From an uncultured Acetatifactor sp. (GTDB taxonomy: Bacteria > Bacillota > Clostridia > Lachnospirales > Lachnospiraceae), in assembly GCA_910586515.1 (NCBI GenBank), contig CAJUGL010000004.1, positions 45,225-109,224 of the forward strand: a DNA stretch of 64,000 nucleotides. Reading direction: 5' to 3'. Positions within the stretch are counted from its first letter, which is position 1; every line of letters begins with the position of its first letter. The position numbers were made by a program, and so were the translations under genes. This document shows, piece after piece, positions 16,078-25,903 of this stretch. The notes under the pieces are model-generated. The model saw only the letters and a program-made list of their open reading frames with translations. It made no database searches and was not told the origin of the DNA.

Positions 16078-17542
16078 ACTCTACGGGATTCTCCTCCGGC
16101 GGAGGCGGGAGCAGAAGGGCGATCACGTTTCTCACATGATCCAGATTCCCGGTACCTATGGCGGCCATAATCTCTTCATATGCAGCCGGGTCCTCTGTAG
16201 CTGTCCCCACAACGGCGCTTCTGGGCACCATTTTATAGCTGCTGCTGTTCACCTGAGTACGGCTGACTTCCTGGCCCCCTTCCTGCACCACTTTCCACAG
16301 CCGGGCCTTATAGCCGATATGGGCGCTGTCCGTCACCACCGCATAGCCGATGGGTTTGGAAGCATCCGCATTGATGATATCCGCAGGAGGCCTGTTCACC
16401 TCCAGCACTTCACTCTCGTAACGCACCTCTCTGTCCGCTGACCTGGTCTCCCTGCCGTAGATCGTAAAGGTAATTCTCTTGTTCTCCGTATACCCTTCAA
16501 TATATACCGGGTAATCCAGATTATTGACAAATTTGAAATCTTTTCCCGAGCTCTCCGCAATGGCCGCATCCGCAGAAGGATCCACATAATTCACGATCAT
16601 GGAGTGATTGTGGCGTTCCGTCACATCCAGCTCCGCCAGCAGCACGGCATTATAAAGCGTAGTGGACACCTGGCAGATTCCGCCCCCGAGACTGTCCACC
16701 ACTCGTCCGTTCAGATAGGACCCGGCCATATAATAGCCGTTGGCCTGTGAAAAAGGCGCCACGCTTTCGTATGTGGAAAATTCATCCCCCGGATAAAGGA
16801 GTGTGCCGTCGATCAGATTACAGCCGTTGGACACGTTTGCGCTCCTGTTTGAACCAGATGAACTGTAGGATGTGGTAAATGTTCCCAGCACATCCTTAAT
16901 CTGGGCCAGTTCTTCGGCAGTTCCCCTGGGCTCATCCACCGCCACATCCAGGGCTATGGAGCAGGCCTGCCCGTCCCACTGTTCCGTCAGATAAGCGTTC
17001 ACCAGGCCGATGGAAGTCTCCACGTCCAGCTTATAGCCCGTCTGTCCTTCCACTACCTGGAATTCTCCGTTTTCCCTCTTCAACGTGGCATCCTCTGCCT
17101 GTACGTCATATTGTGTGCATTTATCCGTCAGGATATTGCTGATCGACTGTGTATCAAAGGAGAGCCGAATCGGATAGACCAGATTTTCCTCCTCCAAATC
17201 TTTCAGCAGCTTATACCGTTCTATCACATTGCCATGGCTTCCCACTTCCATCGCCTCGGATACCAGCTCCGGATTTGCCCAGGCAATCCCCAGCTCCCCT
17301 GCGGTGACAGGCACCTCCGTATCCGCCGCCGCCAGCAAAGTGATTTCTGCCGATCTCAGGCCGTCCACCCAGCTCTCCACCGCTTCTGCAGCCTCCTTGG
17401 CGGTCATGCCGGACAGATCAATGTCCCCCGCAAAAATGCCGTTCTTGATGGTGCCGCCTTCCGCCTTGACGCGCATGCCTGAAATCAGCGCGCAGACGAA
17501 AAAAAGCGCCATAAAACCCCCTCTACTCACCCACTTTTTCAT
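16076..17542 (-). CDS. VanW family protein with peptidoglycan-binding-like domain, exported
   Basis: The 488 residues begin with a signal or anchor helix (residues ~8-26). A PG-binding_4-like domain follows (about 30-215), then the VanW core (about 225-360; GDEFSTYESVAPFSQANGY, SLGGGICQVSTTLYNA, RHNHS), then a G5-like tail. VanW proteins occur in glycopeptide-resistance clusters and alone in many Firmicutes; their biochemical role is unknown. This gene is 24 kb from the vanG-like ligase, so it is not part of that cluster. A 35-codon membrane peptide gene lies 35 bases upstream. Confidence 0.9.
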   Translation of the reverse strand: MKKWVSRGGFMALFFVCALISGMRVKAEGGTIKNGIFAGDIDLSGMTAKEAAEAVESWVDGLRSAEITLLAAADTEVPVTAGELGIAWANPELVSEAMEVGSHGNVIERYKLLKDLEEENLVYPIRLSFDTQSISNILTDKCTQYDVQAEDATLKRENGEFQVVEGQTGYKLDVETSIGLVNAYLTEQWDGQACSIALDVAVDEPRGTAEELAQIKDVLGTFTTSYSSSGSNRSANVSNGCNLIDGTLLYPGDEFSTYESVAPFSQANGYYMAGSYLNGRVVDSLGGGICQVSTTLYNAVLLAELDVTERHNHSMIVNYVDPSADAAIAESSGKDFKFVNNLDYPVYIEGYTENKRITFTIYGRETRSADREVRYESEVLEVNRPPADIINADASKPIGYAVVTDSAHIGYKARLWKVVQEGGQEVSRTQVNSSSYKMVPRSAVVGTATEDPAAYEEIMAAIGTGNLDHVRNVIALLLPPPPEENPVE

Positions 17543-17577
17543 CCATATCTCCCTTTCCTGTTTTTAAGCCTATTGAA

Positions 17578-17685
17578 TTAATAGGCCAAATATGTTACAG
17601 TTGAAATCAGCATGGCGATAATCAGCAGCATGACAATTACTGCCGAAACGCGCTGCCTGGTCTTTTTGTTGTTCATATTAAACAT
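17578..17685 (-). CDS. Small membrane peptide, 35 residues
   Basis: This short gene begins at ATG after GAGGAGGCAGCC. It encodes a basic N-terminus (MNNKKTRQR) and one hydrophobic helix (SAVIVMLLIIAMLIS). The layout resembles the tiny single-helix proteins of Firmicutes such as Prli42/DUF4044, but I cannot confirm the family. It is co-oriented with the VanW gene and 35 bases before it, so the two may be co-transcribed. Confidence 0.6.
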   Translation of the reverse strand: MFNMNNKKTRQRVSAVIVMLLIIAMLISTVTYLAY

Positions 17686-17742
17686 GGCTGCCTCCTCACT
17701 GCCTGACGGCAGAAAACAATTTAGTTATGAAAGGAATTATAT

Positions 17743-18357
17743 ATGAATATCGGTTTTTTGGCAAGTTTTATTACCTTTTCTCTTCTTGTTTCTCATAACA
17801 TAAGAAAACAGGCAAAAAAACGCCGCAAGGATAATGACAATTTCTGGGAAAGAGAGGCCCGCTCCAATTCGGTTCGCCGGAAATCCCTGGACGGACTGAA
17901 CTATGTCACCATCCCTCTGGAACGCTTTCCCACCCATATCCTGAACGAAAACAGTACGGTCATGGAATGCATCGGCATCGTGGAATCCCTTACCGATCAG
18001 AAGATCGTCAACCTTACCGGCTGGACCAACACAGACCTGAAGCTGGAATACGGAACCGCCAATATCACCCCGCTGTCCGAGTATGACCAGAATTATACGC
18101 TGTTGGTGCGGACTCTCCAGAAATGGGCCGATGTCCTGATTGAATCCGGCTACCTGGCCGAGGCTTCCGTGCTGATGGAATTTGCCGTCAGCACCAACAC
18201 GGATGTGAGCCGTACTTATTATCAGCTGGCGGAATTTTGGGCCTCGCATTTTGAAGAAGAAAGAATTCCGCAGCTGATCCGGACCGCCGAAGGGCTGCGC
18301 TCTTCCAACAGAAACGCCATTGTCCGCTATTTAAAAGAAAAATATCCGCAGAACTGA
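17743..18357 (+). CDS. Membrane-anchored protein of unknown function
   Basis: This is a 204-residue protein with one N-terminal membrane helix (IGFLASFITFSLLVSHNI), a very basic patch (KKRRKDNDNFWEREARS) and a cytoplasmic helical domain. The C-terminal half (WADVLIESGYLAEASVLMEFAV, RTYYQLAEFWASH) reads like tetratricopeptide-type helices. I do not recognise a named family. It is transcribed alone, divergently from the VanW operon, and converges with the radical SAM gene with two bases between the stops. Confidence 0.8.
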   Translation: MNIGFLASFITFSLLVSHNIRKQAKKRRKDNDNFWEREARSNSVRRKSLDGLNYVTIPLERFPTHILNENSTVMECIGIVESLTDQKIVNLTGWTNTDLKLEYGTANITPLSEYDQNYTLLVRTLQKWADVLIESGYLAEASVLMEFAVSTNTDVSRTYYQLAEFWASHFEEERIPQLIRTAEGLRSSNRNAIVRYLKEKYPQN

Positions 18358-18359
18358 CA

Positions 18360-20174
18360 TCATGTACTTCCGCGCTTTCCTTCCGCCTGAGCCGGACCTG
18401 CCAGCCGGACTTTTGCTCCGTTATCCAGCGGACCGCGTTTCCGGTAGTCAAACAGGACAAAGACCCTGTCTGCCTCTCTGGGCTTTCCCTCCCGAAAGTC
18501 TCCATACCCTGCCGCCATTCTCTCCCTGTCCCACACGGGCCAGGCAAAGGGCTCCAGGTGGGTTACCCCGGCCAGCTGTTTCCAGTCGTACCCCTCCTCA
18601 TTGGACAGATACCGCCCCTCCTTCTCTTCCTTTTGATAGAACTGCCTCACCGCCTCTTTATACACCGAAGTATCCCCCGCAAAATCCGGTCTGCTTTTCA
18701 CCTTTTCCCGCAGATACAAGTCAAAAGTCAGCAGCTCACGGTACACTTCCAGACGTTCCCCGTCATACTCCCGGGCAAACTGAAGCAGCGCCTGATACCG
18801 CCGGACCCTGGCTGGACCGAATGAAAAATACCCTTTTCTTCCGCAGAAATCCGCCAGACTCTCATACAGGGCAAATGGCCCGGGAAAGGCCGATTCCAGA
18901 AAAGCCAGAGTATGCGCAAACTGGCCGCTGTTGTAATACAGCTCCACCATCTCCTCAATTCTCTTCAGCCGCAGCATCTCTTCATAGGACAGCCACCGGG
19001 TATACAATACCTCATAGGGCGGGCGTTCCTGACAGCAGATGCCATACTCTGCCGCCTTCTCCCACAGCGGAGAACCCTTCAGCAGCTTCAAAAATCCCAG
19101 CTGCAGCTGATCCGGCTTCATCCCGTAAACTCTGTCAAAAGACAGGCCGAAGCTCTCATACCCCTCATAGGGAAGCCCCGCAATCAAGTCCAGATGCAGA
19201 TGTACATTTCCGCCCCTGCGTATGGCGGCCACCGCCCTTTCCAGTCTCTCCATATCCGTCCCCCTCCGGACGGCTTCCAGCGTCCTGGGATTCGCTGACT
19301 GGACGCCGATCTCCAGCTGAACAAAACCCGGGCGGAACCGGTTCAGCACAGCGATTTCCTCTTCCCGGAGAATATCGGCCGATATCTCGAAATGAAAATT
19401 TGTGACACCATTGTCGTTTTCCTGCAAATATGTCCAAACAGCCATGGCATGCTCATGATCGCAGTTAAAAGTTCTGTCCACAAACTTCACCTGCTTTACA
19501 CGATGATCCAGGAAAAACTGCAGCTCCCGTTTTACGGTGCCAATGCCGCGCACCCGCACCCGCTTATCCAGAGACGACAGGCAATAACTGCAGTGAAAGG
19601 GACATCCCCTGCCTGACTCATAATAGATAATCCTGTTCTCAAAGGAGGACAGATCCTGGTACAAAAAAGGCAGCCGATCCATATCTACCGGCGGACGGCA
19701 GGGCGTACAACCCTCCGGAAGGCACAGACCCGCAATGTCCTTCAGCGTCTGTTCCGTCCCCAAGCCGTTTTGCCCCTCTTCCCGCCGGACATAATAAGTC
19801 AGAAGCTCTTTGAACGTCTCTTCTCCCTCGCCCAACATAATGCCGGTTATCTGGGGATGCCCTGACAAAATGACACTTGCGTCATAGGATACTTCCGGAC
19901 CGCCCAGCCAGATTTCCGCGCCGGGCAGCAGTTTGGGCAGTTCTTCCAAAAGCTCCTCAATCAGCCTCCAATTCCAGATATAGCAGGAAAAACCCACCGC
20001 ATCCGGTTTCCTGCCATAGATGTCCGCCAATATTTCCCGGGCGGACTGATTGATGGTATACTCCGCCAGCTCCGTATACTGCGCCAGCGCTTCTCCCGCA
20101 TAAGCCCGCAGGCTGTAGATGGCCGGGTTGGAATGAATGTATTTTGCATTTACAGCCGCCAACAGAAATTTCAT
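18360..20174 (-). CDS. B12-binding-domain radical SAM protein (DUF4080-type)
   Basis: This is a 604-residue protein with a cobalamin-binding-like domain at residues ~1-140 (GFSCYIWNWRLIEELL, WLGGPEVSYD). The radical SAM core follows, with its 4Fe-4S cysteines in GCPFHCSYCLSS, and then a long C-terminal domain of the DUF4080 type. The enzyme family is common in Clostridia but has no assigned substrate. The DUF4080 assignment rests on architecture and length. No partner gene is adjacent apart from the phosphoesterase upstream. Confidence 0.88.
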   Translation of the reverse strand: MKFLLAAVNAKYIHSNPAIYSLRAYAGEALAQYTELAEYTINQSAREILADIYGRKPDAVGFSCYIWNWRLIEELLEELPKLLPGAEIWLGGPEVSYDASVILSGHPQITGIMLGEGEETFKELLTYYVRREEGQNGLGTEQTLKDIAGLCLPEGCTPCRPPVDMDRLPFLYQDLSSFENRIIYYESGRGCPFHCSYCLSSLDKRVRVRGIGTVKRELQFFLDHRVKQVKFVDRTFNCDHEHAMAVWTYLQENDNGVTNFHFEISADILREEEIAVLNRFRPGFVQLEIGVQSANPRTLEAVRRGTDMERLERAVAAIRRGGNVHLHLDLIAGLPYEGYESFGLSFDRVYGMKPDQLQLGFLKLLKGSPLWEKAAEYGICCQERPPYEVLYTRWLSYEEMLRLKRIEEMVELYYNSGQFAHTLAFLESAFPGPFALYESLADFCGRKGYFSFGPARVRRYQALLQFAREYDGERLEVYRELLTFDLYLREKVKSRPDFAGDTSVYKEAVRQFYQKEEKEGRYLSNEEGYDWKQLAGVTHLEPFAWPVWDRERMAAGYGDFREGKPREADRVFVLFDYRKRGPLDNGAKVRLAGPAQAEGKRGST

Positions 20175-20244
20175 CCGCAGCTCCCTCCCTCATTACTTCA
20201 CTTTTATTTCCCCTGTCTGCGGGTTTTGCAGGGAAAGACATGGG

Positions 20245-21102
20245 CTACAAGTCGAACTTTTTCTCCAGTTTATCCCAGGCCGATTGAGGTACATCCGCTA
20301 TGGAGGCCAGCCCCGCTGCCCGGGCCTCTCTGTCTATTTCCAAAATGCAGTGATAAAAATAATTAATCCCCGTGAGGAGGCTCTTCCTGATCGCCTTATT
20401 CAGGGTAAATCCCACCTCGTCCATCCCACTCTCCCGAAAATCCCTCAGATATCCTTCCACATCATAGGGAATGGATATAAATTCCGCTTCCCATTCCGCC
20501 GCTGTCCCTGTGAGCACCGCAAACTGGGCCCGCCTCCCTACGCCGTCAACGGCAAAGCCCAGAGAACCGGGATTGATATAAGTCCGGCCATACAGCCTGT
20601 CCGTCTCCTGATGATGTGTGTGACCGCCCAGCAGACAGGAATATTTCAGTTCCTTCATCACCTTCTCCTTCAGCCCCTCTTCCTCGTGCACATTCCCTCT
20701 TACCCTCCCGGGCACGCCGTGGCAAAGATACAGTGTTTGACAGCCTTCTATTTCATATTCCCGCTCTGTGGGAAGGGAAGCGAAAAAGTCCAGGTATTCC
20801 TCTGTCATATGCTGCAGGGTATAATACAATGTTCCGTTGGCTGACGAGGGCTTCCAGCCTTCCCGATTTCCCGCGTTGTTCAGCAGATAGTCCTCCCTGT
20901 TGCCCCGCAGCATGCAGCAATCATATCTATTCCGCATATCCCGGATAAGCGCCATTGTCCGTTCCGGATAGGGACTGTCCGTTACATAGTCCCCAAGAGA
21001 GATAATGCCGTCCACCGGGCGCTTTTCCATATACTCCAAAAACGCCTCAAAGGCCTTGTAATTTCCATGCACATCGCTGATCACCGCAAACTTTTTTGTC
21101 AT
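20245..21102 (-). CDS. Metallophosphoesterase family protein
   Basis: This 285-residue calcineurin-like phosphoesterase has all metal motifs in order: ISDVHGNYKAF, SLGDYVTD, MLRGNRED, LCHGVPG and LLGGHTHHQ. Closest in layout are YfcE/diadenosine-type phosphatases, but the substrate is not clear. It has a C-terminal extension of ~80 residues after the last motif. It lies between galT and the radical SAM gene on the same strand. Confidence 0.9.
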   Translation of the reverse strand: MTKKFAVISDVHGNYKAFEAFLEYMEKRPVDGIISLGDYVTDSPYPERTMALIRDMRNRYDCCMLRGNREDYLLNNAGNREGWKPSSANGTLYYTLQHMTEEYLDFFASLPTEREYEIEGCQTLYLCHGVPGRVRGNVHEEEGLKEKVMKELKYSCLLGGHTHHQETDRLYGRTYINPGSLGFAVDGVGRRAQFAVLTGTAAEWEAEFISIPYDVEGYLRDFRESGMDEVGFTLNKAIRKSLLTGINYFYHCILEIDREARAAGLASIADVPQSAWDKLEKKFDL

Positions 21103-21203
21103 CCTGCCCTCCTCTTCCCGCCGGCCCGACTCATCCCTTCCGCAATATGCCTCCGGAAAAAGGATCTGTCACAGACAGACCCTCTTCATTCTCATCAATA
21201 TAA

Positions 21204-22721
21204 TCATGATAATATTTCGATAAACCGATCGAAAGCCGCCTGTCCCTGGGGTGTCCGCTTATATACCCCGGCGTCTTCCAGAACTTCCATAAACACCAGG
21301 CCGATCTCCTTTTCAAGAATGCTGTCGATATTCGAAGCATCTATCCTTTCGTACTTTTTGGCAAACTCCTCCACCCAGTCCGCGTGCTTGGCCAGAACCT
21401 CATCCTCCTGCAGGTCTGCTCCCGACAGCAGGGCGGATTTCAGCAATGCCATCTCATCCTTCAGTCTGGCAGGCAGCACGGCCAACCCCATAACCTCGAT
21501 CAGACCGATGTTCTCCTTCTTGATATGATGTAACCTTGCATGAGGATGGTAAACACCCAGAGGATGTTCTTCGGTGGTAATATTGTTGCGCAGCACCAGG
21601 TCCAGCTCGAAATTCTCCCCCCGCTTCCTGGCGATGGGCGTAATGGTGTTATGCGCTTCATTGTCCGTACAGGCGTATATAAATGCGCTTTCATCCGTAT
21701 ATCCCCGCCATTTTTCCAGGACTTTATCCGCCAGGGCAATAATGCGTCCGCTGTCCGGCCCGTTCAGGCGGATCACAGACATGGGCCAGTTCACCACCCC
21801 TGCGGTCACATCCTCAAAACCCTTTACCGTAAAATACCTTTCCACAGGAGCCTTGGCCATGGCAAACTCGTAACGGCCGCCCTGGAAATGGTCATGGCTC
21901 AAAATAGAGCCCCCCACAATAGGCAGATCCGCATTGGACCCGACGAAATAATGGGGAAACTGCTTCACGAAATCAAAAAGCTTGCAGAACGCCGCATGGT
22001 CAATCTTCATGGGCACATGCTGAAAATTGAACACAATACAGTGCTCATTATAATACACATAAGGGGAGTACTGAAAGCCCCACTGGCTGCCGTTGATGGT
22101 CACCGGGATAATGCGGTGATTCTGCCTGGCCGGATGATTGAGCCGTCCCCCATACCCCTCGTTCTCCCGGCAGAGCAGACACTTGGGATAGCCGGACTGC
22201 CTGGCGTTCCTTGCGGCCGCTATGGCCTTGGGATCCTTTTCCGGTTTGGACAGATTGATGGTGATGTCCAGATCACCGTATCTCGTGGACACAGTCCATT
22301 TTTTATCCCTGGCAATGCGGTAGCGCCTGATATAGTCGGAATTCCGGCTGAATTCATAATAAAAATCCGTTGCTGCTTCGGGAGATTCATTCTCGTAAAC
22401 GGACCAGAATTTACGGATTACTTCGCTGGGTCTGGGCATCAGCATGCTCATGATTCTGGTGTCGAACAAGTCTCTGTACACCACCCCGTTCTCCGCAATC
22501 AGACCTTTCTCATACGCATAATCGCACATGCGGTTCAGGATTTCCTCCAGCGCCCAATCCCCGTCTGCGTCCGTCCGCTCTTCCCCGCCCTCTTCCGGCT
22601 CTTCCAATTCAAACAGCTCCAGCAGTCTGTTTACGGTAAATATCTCATCCTCCGGGGGCACAAGTCCCGTTCTGCGTCCATAAGCTACCAGTCTCCTGAT
22701 ATCAGCCCCTATACTTTCCAT
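21204..22721 (-). CDS. galT: UDP-glucose-hexose-1-phosphate uridylyltransferase, class II
   Basis: This is a 505-residue GalT of the Firmicutes class II type, longer than the E. coli enzyme. It transfers UMP between glucose and galactose phosphates in the Leloir pathway. The nucleophile region is GGSILSHDHFQGG, and other typical segments are NHRIIPVTINGSQWGFQYSP (20 residues) and ARLHHIKKENIGL. It follows galK with 41 bases between, so the two genes are co-transcribed. Confidence 0.95.
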   Translation of the reverse strand: MESIGADIRRLVAYGRRTGLVPPEDEIFTVNRLLELFELEEPEEGGEERTDADGDWALEEILNRMCDYAYEKGLIAENGVVYRDLFDTRIMSMLMPRPSEVIRKFWSVYENESPEAATDFYYEFSRNSDYIRRYRIARDKKWTVSTRYGDLDITINLSKPEKDPKAIAAARNARQSGYPKCLLCRENEGYGGRLNHPARQNHRIIPVTINGSQWGFQYSPYVYYNEHCIVFNFQHVPMKIDHAAFCKLFDFVKQFPHYFVGSNADLPIVGGSILSHDHFQGGRYEFAMAKAPVERYFTVKGFEDVTAGVVNWPMSVIRLNGPDSGRIIALADKVLEKWRGYTDESAFIYACTDNEAHNTITPIARKRGENFELDLVLRNNITTEEHPLGVYHPHARLHHIKKENIGLIEVMGLAVLPARLKDEMALLKSALLSGADLQEDEVLAKHADWVEEFAKKYERIDASNIDSILEKEIGLVFMEVLEDAGVYKRTPQGQAAFDRFIEILS

Positions 22722-22762
22722 TACTGTCGCACCGCCTTTCTGCAGCTTTTGTTTCGTATATT

Positions 22763-23926
22763 CTACAAAGTGACAGGACCGTCGCCGATCTCCACCACAT
22801 AAAAGTCCGCTTCGTAGCCGATTTTCTCCTGATAAGCCCTGCCTACCTTCTCGATAAAGGTATCGATTGCTTCGTCTTTCACGATGCTGACTGTACAGCC
22901 GCCGAATCCTGCGCCGGTCATCCGGGAGCCGATGACCCCTTCCACCTTCCAGGCCTCTTCCACCAGAGTATCCAGTTCCCTGCCCGTCACTTCATAATCA
23001 TCCCGCAGAGACACATGGGACGCGTTCATCAACTGCCCAAACAGCGCCACATCCCTGGCCTTCAAGGCCTCCACTGCCCGGATGGTACGCCGATTTTCAA
23101 AAACCGCGTGCTTTGCCCGTTTTCTGCGCACGTCGTCCTTGACGGCAGACTGATATTTTTCAAACGTCTCTTCATCCAGATCTCCCAGACTGTTGATTTT
23201 TACCGCCTGCTGCAGCTCCGCCAGCGCAGTCTCGCACTCGCTGCGGCGCTCATTGTACTTGGAATCCCCCAGGCCCCTCTTCTTATTGCTGCTGGCAATG
23301 ACGATCTTTGCCCCCTCCAGAGCAATGGGCGCATAGGTAAAGGACAGATCTGCCGTATCCAGAAAGATGGCATTATCTTTCTTTCCCATGGCAATGGCAA
23401 ACTGATCCATGATGCCGCAGTTCACTTTGTTATAATTATTCTCGGCATACTGTCCGATAAGCGCCAGTTCCTGGTTGCTCACCTCGAATCCGAAAAAGTC
23501 TCTTAAAATATACCCGGTCAAAACTTCCACCGAAGCGGAGGAAGACAGCCCTGAGCCGTTGGGAATATTGCCGTACAGCAGCAGATCCATACCCCAGGGC
23601 ACTTTCATCCCCTTCTCTCCGAAAGCCCACATGACTCCCTTGGGATAGTTGGTCCAGCCCGCGTCCCCTGATGGCGTAAGTTCTTCCAGAGAAGATTCAA
23701 TCACCCCAAGCTTCCCGAAATTCATGGAATAAAAGCGCAGCTTATTGTCCGTCCTCCTGCGCGCCGCCCCGTATGTGCCGATGGTCAGCGCACAGGGAAA
23801 CACATGCCCTCCGTTATAGTCGGTATGTTCTCCGATCAGATTGACCCGGCCCGGCGCAAAATAAGCCTTCACGCCCTCTTCCTCTCCAAATACTTCCGCA
23901 AACTTTTTTAATACCGTCTCTTTCAT
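22763..23926 (-). CDS. galK: Galactokinase
   Basis: This 387-residue GHMP kinase phosphorylates galactose at C1. The galactokinase signature GRVNLIGEHTDYNGG, the ATP loop NGSGLSSSASVE and the third motif MTGAGFGGCTVSIV are all intact. GGAGAGGGC precedes the ATG. It leads the galK-galT pair and lies 185 bases downstream of an exported alpha-glucan hydrolase. Confidence 0.96.
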   Translation of the reverse strand: MKETVLKKFAEVFGEEEGVKAYFAPGRVNLIGEHTDYNGGHVFPCALTIGTYGAARRRTDNKLRFYSMNFGKLGVIESSLEELTPSGDAGWTNYPKGVMWAFGEKGMKVPWGMDLLLYGNIPNGSGLSSSASVEVLTGYILRDFFGFEVSNQELALIGQYAENNYNKVNCGIMDQFAIAMGKKDNAIFLDTADLSFTYAPIALEGAKIVIASSNKKRGLGDSKYNERRSECETALAELQQAVKINSLGDLDEETFEKYQSAVKDDVRRKRAKHAVFENRRTIRAVEALKARDVALFGQLMNASHVSLRDDYEVTGRELDTLVEEAWKVEGVIGSRMTGAGFGGCTVSIVKDEAIDTFIEKVGRAYQEKIGYEADFYVVEIGDGPVTL

Positions 23927-24062
23927 GCCCTCTCCATTCTGCGCCCTGCCGTCTTCCGCCGCGCGCCCTAGTTATGATCCTGTCTGCTGCCTTTTCAGGC
24001 CCTGCAATTCCGTATTGCGCCTTTCCGGTTTTATTATACACAAAACAGCAGCTGAATTTCTA

Positions 24063-24104
24063 CATCCATTTGTTTTTTGAACCTGCCAAAATGTTAAATG
24101 GATG
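24063..24104. promoter_or_regulatory. 9-bp inverted repeat upstream of galK
   Basis: CATCCATTT (24063-24071) and AAATGGATG (24096-24104) form a dyad with a 24-base centre between the amylase stop and the galK promoter region. A TATAAT (minus strand) lies about 30 bases on towards galK. It could be a repressor site for galKT or a weak hairpin after the amylase gene; sequence alone does not decide. Confidence 0.5.
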
Positions 24105-24111
24105 CAAAAGT

Positions 24112-25734
24112 TCACTCTTTCTGCCGCAGAACCACAACGCTGTAGGAAGGCAGAACAACCACCCCGTCCTTCATGGTCACTTCCCCGCCGTCCACGGAGA
24201 GATAGCCTGCGATCTCCAGTTCCCCGTACAGGGACGCGGGCATTTCCACCTGCTTTTCCTCCGTCTCCGATATGTTGTACAGCAGGTAAATGGTTTTGCC
24301 GTCATAGGTCTTGGAAACAGCAGCTATGTCCTGATCCTCAACTTCCTCCAGTCTGGCCACGGTTCCCCGGGCAATTTCCGGATTCTGGTTCCGCAGGAGG
24401 ATGGTATCCTTGTAAAAGCTGTAGATGGAATCATCGGCTTTCATCTGTTCCTGGGCGCAGGCAAACTGGTTTTCCTGAGGTTCCATATCCAGGGGACCTC
24501 TGGTCATGCCCTTGGCCTGAGCATCGGAGGACCAGTACATGGGCGCACGCTTGTTTTCATCCTTTCCGCTGCCGGTCATGCCGATTTCTTCCCCGTAGTA
24601 CACGAAGGCGCTGCCGCTCATGAGAATGTTCAGCGGAGCCGCCATCTTCACTTTCCGCACATCATACTGCATATAGCCCGCCGCCCTGGCCATGTCGTGG
24701 TTGACAAAGAAAGGGGCATCAATGGCGTCTTCCCGGTATTCCCGGATGGCCTTCTGCACCCTGGACAGGGCCTTTGCGTACGCCTGGGCACTGTTGGTCT
24801 CGCCGCTGAAAGTCAGGGTCTTGGTCACCACACCCGTAGGTCCTGCGAACTCAAAATCAAAAAAGCTGTCAATGCCGCTGGCATAGTACTGGGCGTAGAC
24901 ATTAAGCCCGTCCCAGGCTTCCCCCACCATGTAGGCATCCGGTTTTACGGCTTTCACATAATCATTGAGCCAGGTGAGCACTTCCACGTTCTTGCTGGCA
25001 GAGCCTGTGTAAAATTCCTTTACCGCATCCAGGCGGAATCCGCCAACGCCCTTATTCAGCCAGAAATCCATGATTCCTTCAAATTCCTTCCGCAGGGCCT
25101 GGCTTTCGAAATTTACGTCCGGCATGCCGCTCCAGAATACACCCTCGTAGTAGTAATCCGTGGTTCCCACCTGATACCAGGTATTGGAATTGGGATTGCC
25201 CTTTACGAAATTATAGTACTCATAGTAGGGACATTCTTCCGCAGAAGGCTCCGCTCCCGCCTCCAGGGACTCCAGATAACTGCAGGCTTCAACAAACCAC
25301 GGATGCTCCGAGGATGTATGGTTGAGCACCAGGTCGATAATCAGCTTTATGCCCCTCTTGTCGCATTCCGCCACAAGCTCCTCAAAATCTGCCATGGAGC
25401 CGTATTCCGGTTCAATTTCCTGATAATCCTTCACATCGTATTTGTGATAGGAAGGGGATGGCATGATGGGCATAAGCCAGATTCCGTTAAAGCCCATGTC
25501 CGCTATGTAATCCAATTTGGAGATCACTCCCTGAAGATCCCCTATCTGGTCCCCGTCGCTGTCGCAGAAGGAATAGACAAAAATCTCATACCAGGTGCGG
25601 TAATTATCATCTATTACCGTCACTTCCTTATCGCGCCAGTCCGATTTCCCGCAGGCCGTTAGACTGCAGGCCGCCACCACAACTGCCAACAACAACCCGA
25701 AAATCTTTCGAAACTTATTTCTTCTCCCTTTCAC
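24112..25734 (-). CDS. Alpha-amylase family (GH13) lipoprotein
   Basis: This 540-residue secreted protein starts with GTG behind AGGAGG. A lipoprotein signal ends at SLTAC-G, so it is anchored outside the membrane. The GH13 barrel carries the four conserved regions: LIIDLVLNHTS, GGFRLDAVKEF with the nucleophile aspartate, VGEAWDG with the acid glutamate, and FFVNHDMAR. It probably hydrolyses alpha-glucan oligosaccharides at the cell surface. The next genes on the strand are galK and galT. Confidence 0.93.
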   Translation of the reverse strand: MKGRRNKFRKIFGLLLAVVVAACSLTACGKSDWRDKEVTVIDDNYRTWYEIFVYSFCDSDGDQIGDLQGVISKLDYIADMGFNGIWLMPIMPSPSYHKYDVKDYQEIEPEYGSMADFEELVAECDKRGIKLIIDLVLNHTSSEHPWFVEACSYLESLEAGAEPSAEECPYYEYYNFVKGNPNSNTWYQVGTTDYYYEGVFWSGMPDVNFESQALRKEFEGIMDFWLNKGVGGFRLDAVKEFYTGSASKNVEVLTWLNDYVKAVKPDAYMVGEAWDGLNVYAQYYASGIDSFFDFEFAGPTGVVTKTLTFSGETNSAQAYAKALSRVQKAIREYREDAIDAPFFVNHDMARAAGYMQYDVRKVKMAAPLNILMSGSAFVYYGEEIGMTGSGKDENKRAPMYWSSDAQAKGMTRGPLDMEPQENQFACAQEQMKADDSIYSFYKDTILLRNQNPEIARGTVARLEEVEDQDIAAVSKTYDGKTIYLLYNISETEEKQVEMPASLYGELEIAGYLSVDGGEVTMKDGVVVLPSYSVVVLRQKE

Positions 25735-25868
25735 TTTTCTTAAAACCTCCTGTCTGAAATTATTTTCGCAAAGTTTCGATACATTGTAATCAGAATATCA
25801 TTTTTTCCAAATGTTGTCAAGACACACTTGGTTGCCGTCCGGGGAATGCCCTTAAAATTTAGAAAAAA

Positions 25869-25890
25869 CAGGACCTCCGAAGAAGTCCTG
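25869..25890 (-). terminator. Intrinsic terminator with UUCG loop
   Basis: Read on the minus strand, CAGGACTTC pairs with GAGGTCCTG around a TTCG tetraloop (one T-G wobble), and TTTTTTCT follows. It lies 14 bases behind the stop of the Septu-like partner gene and closes that island on the amylase side. Confidence 0.88.
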
Positions 25891-25903
25891 CAAAAATACA
25901 TCT

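Noticed and set aside
16076..17542. Treating the VanW gene as part of a vancomycin-resistance cluster
   Set aside because: VanW-family proteins are common outside van operons, and this one is 24 kb from the vanG-like gene in an unrelated context.
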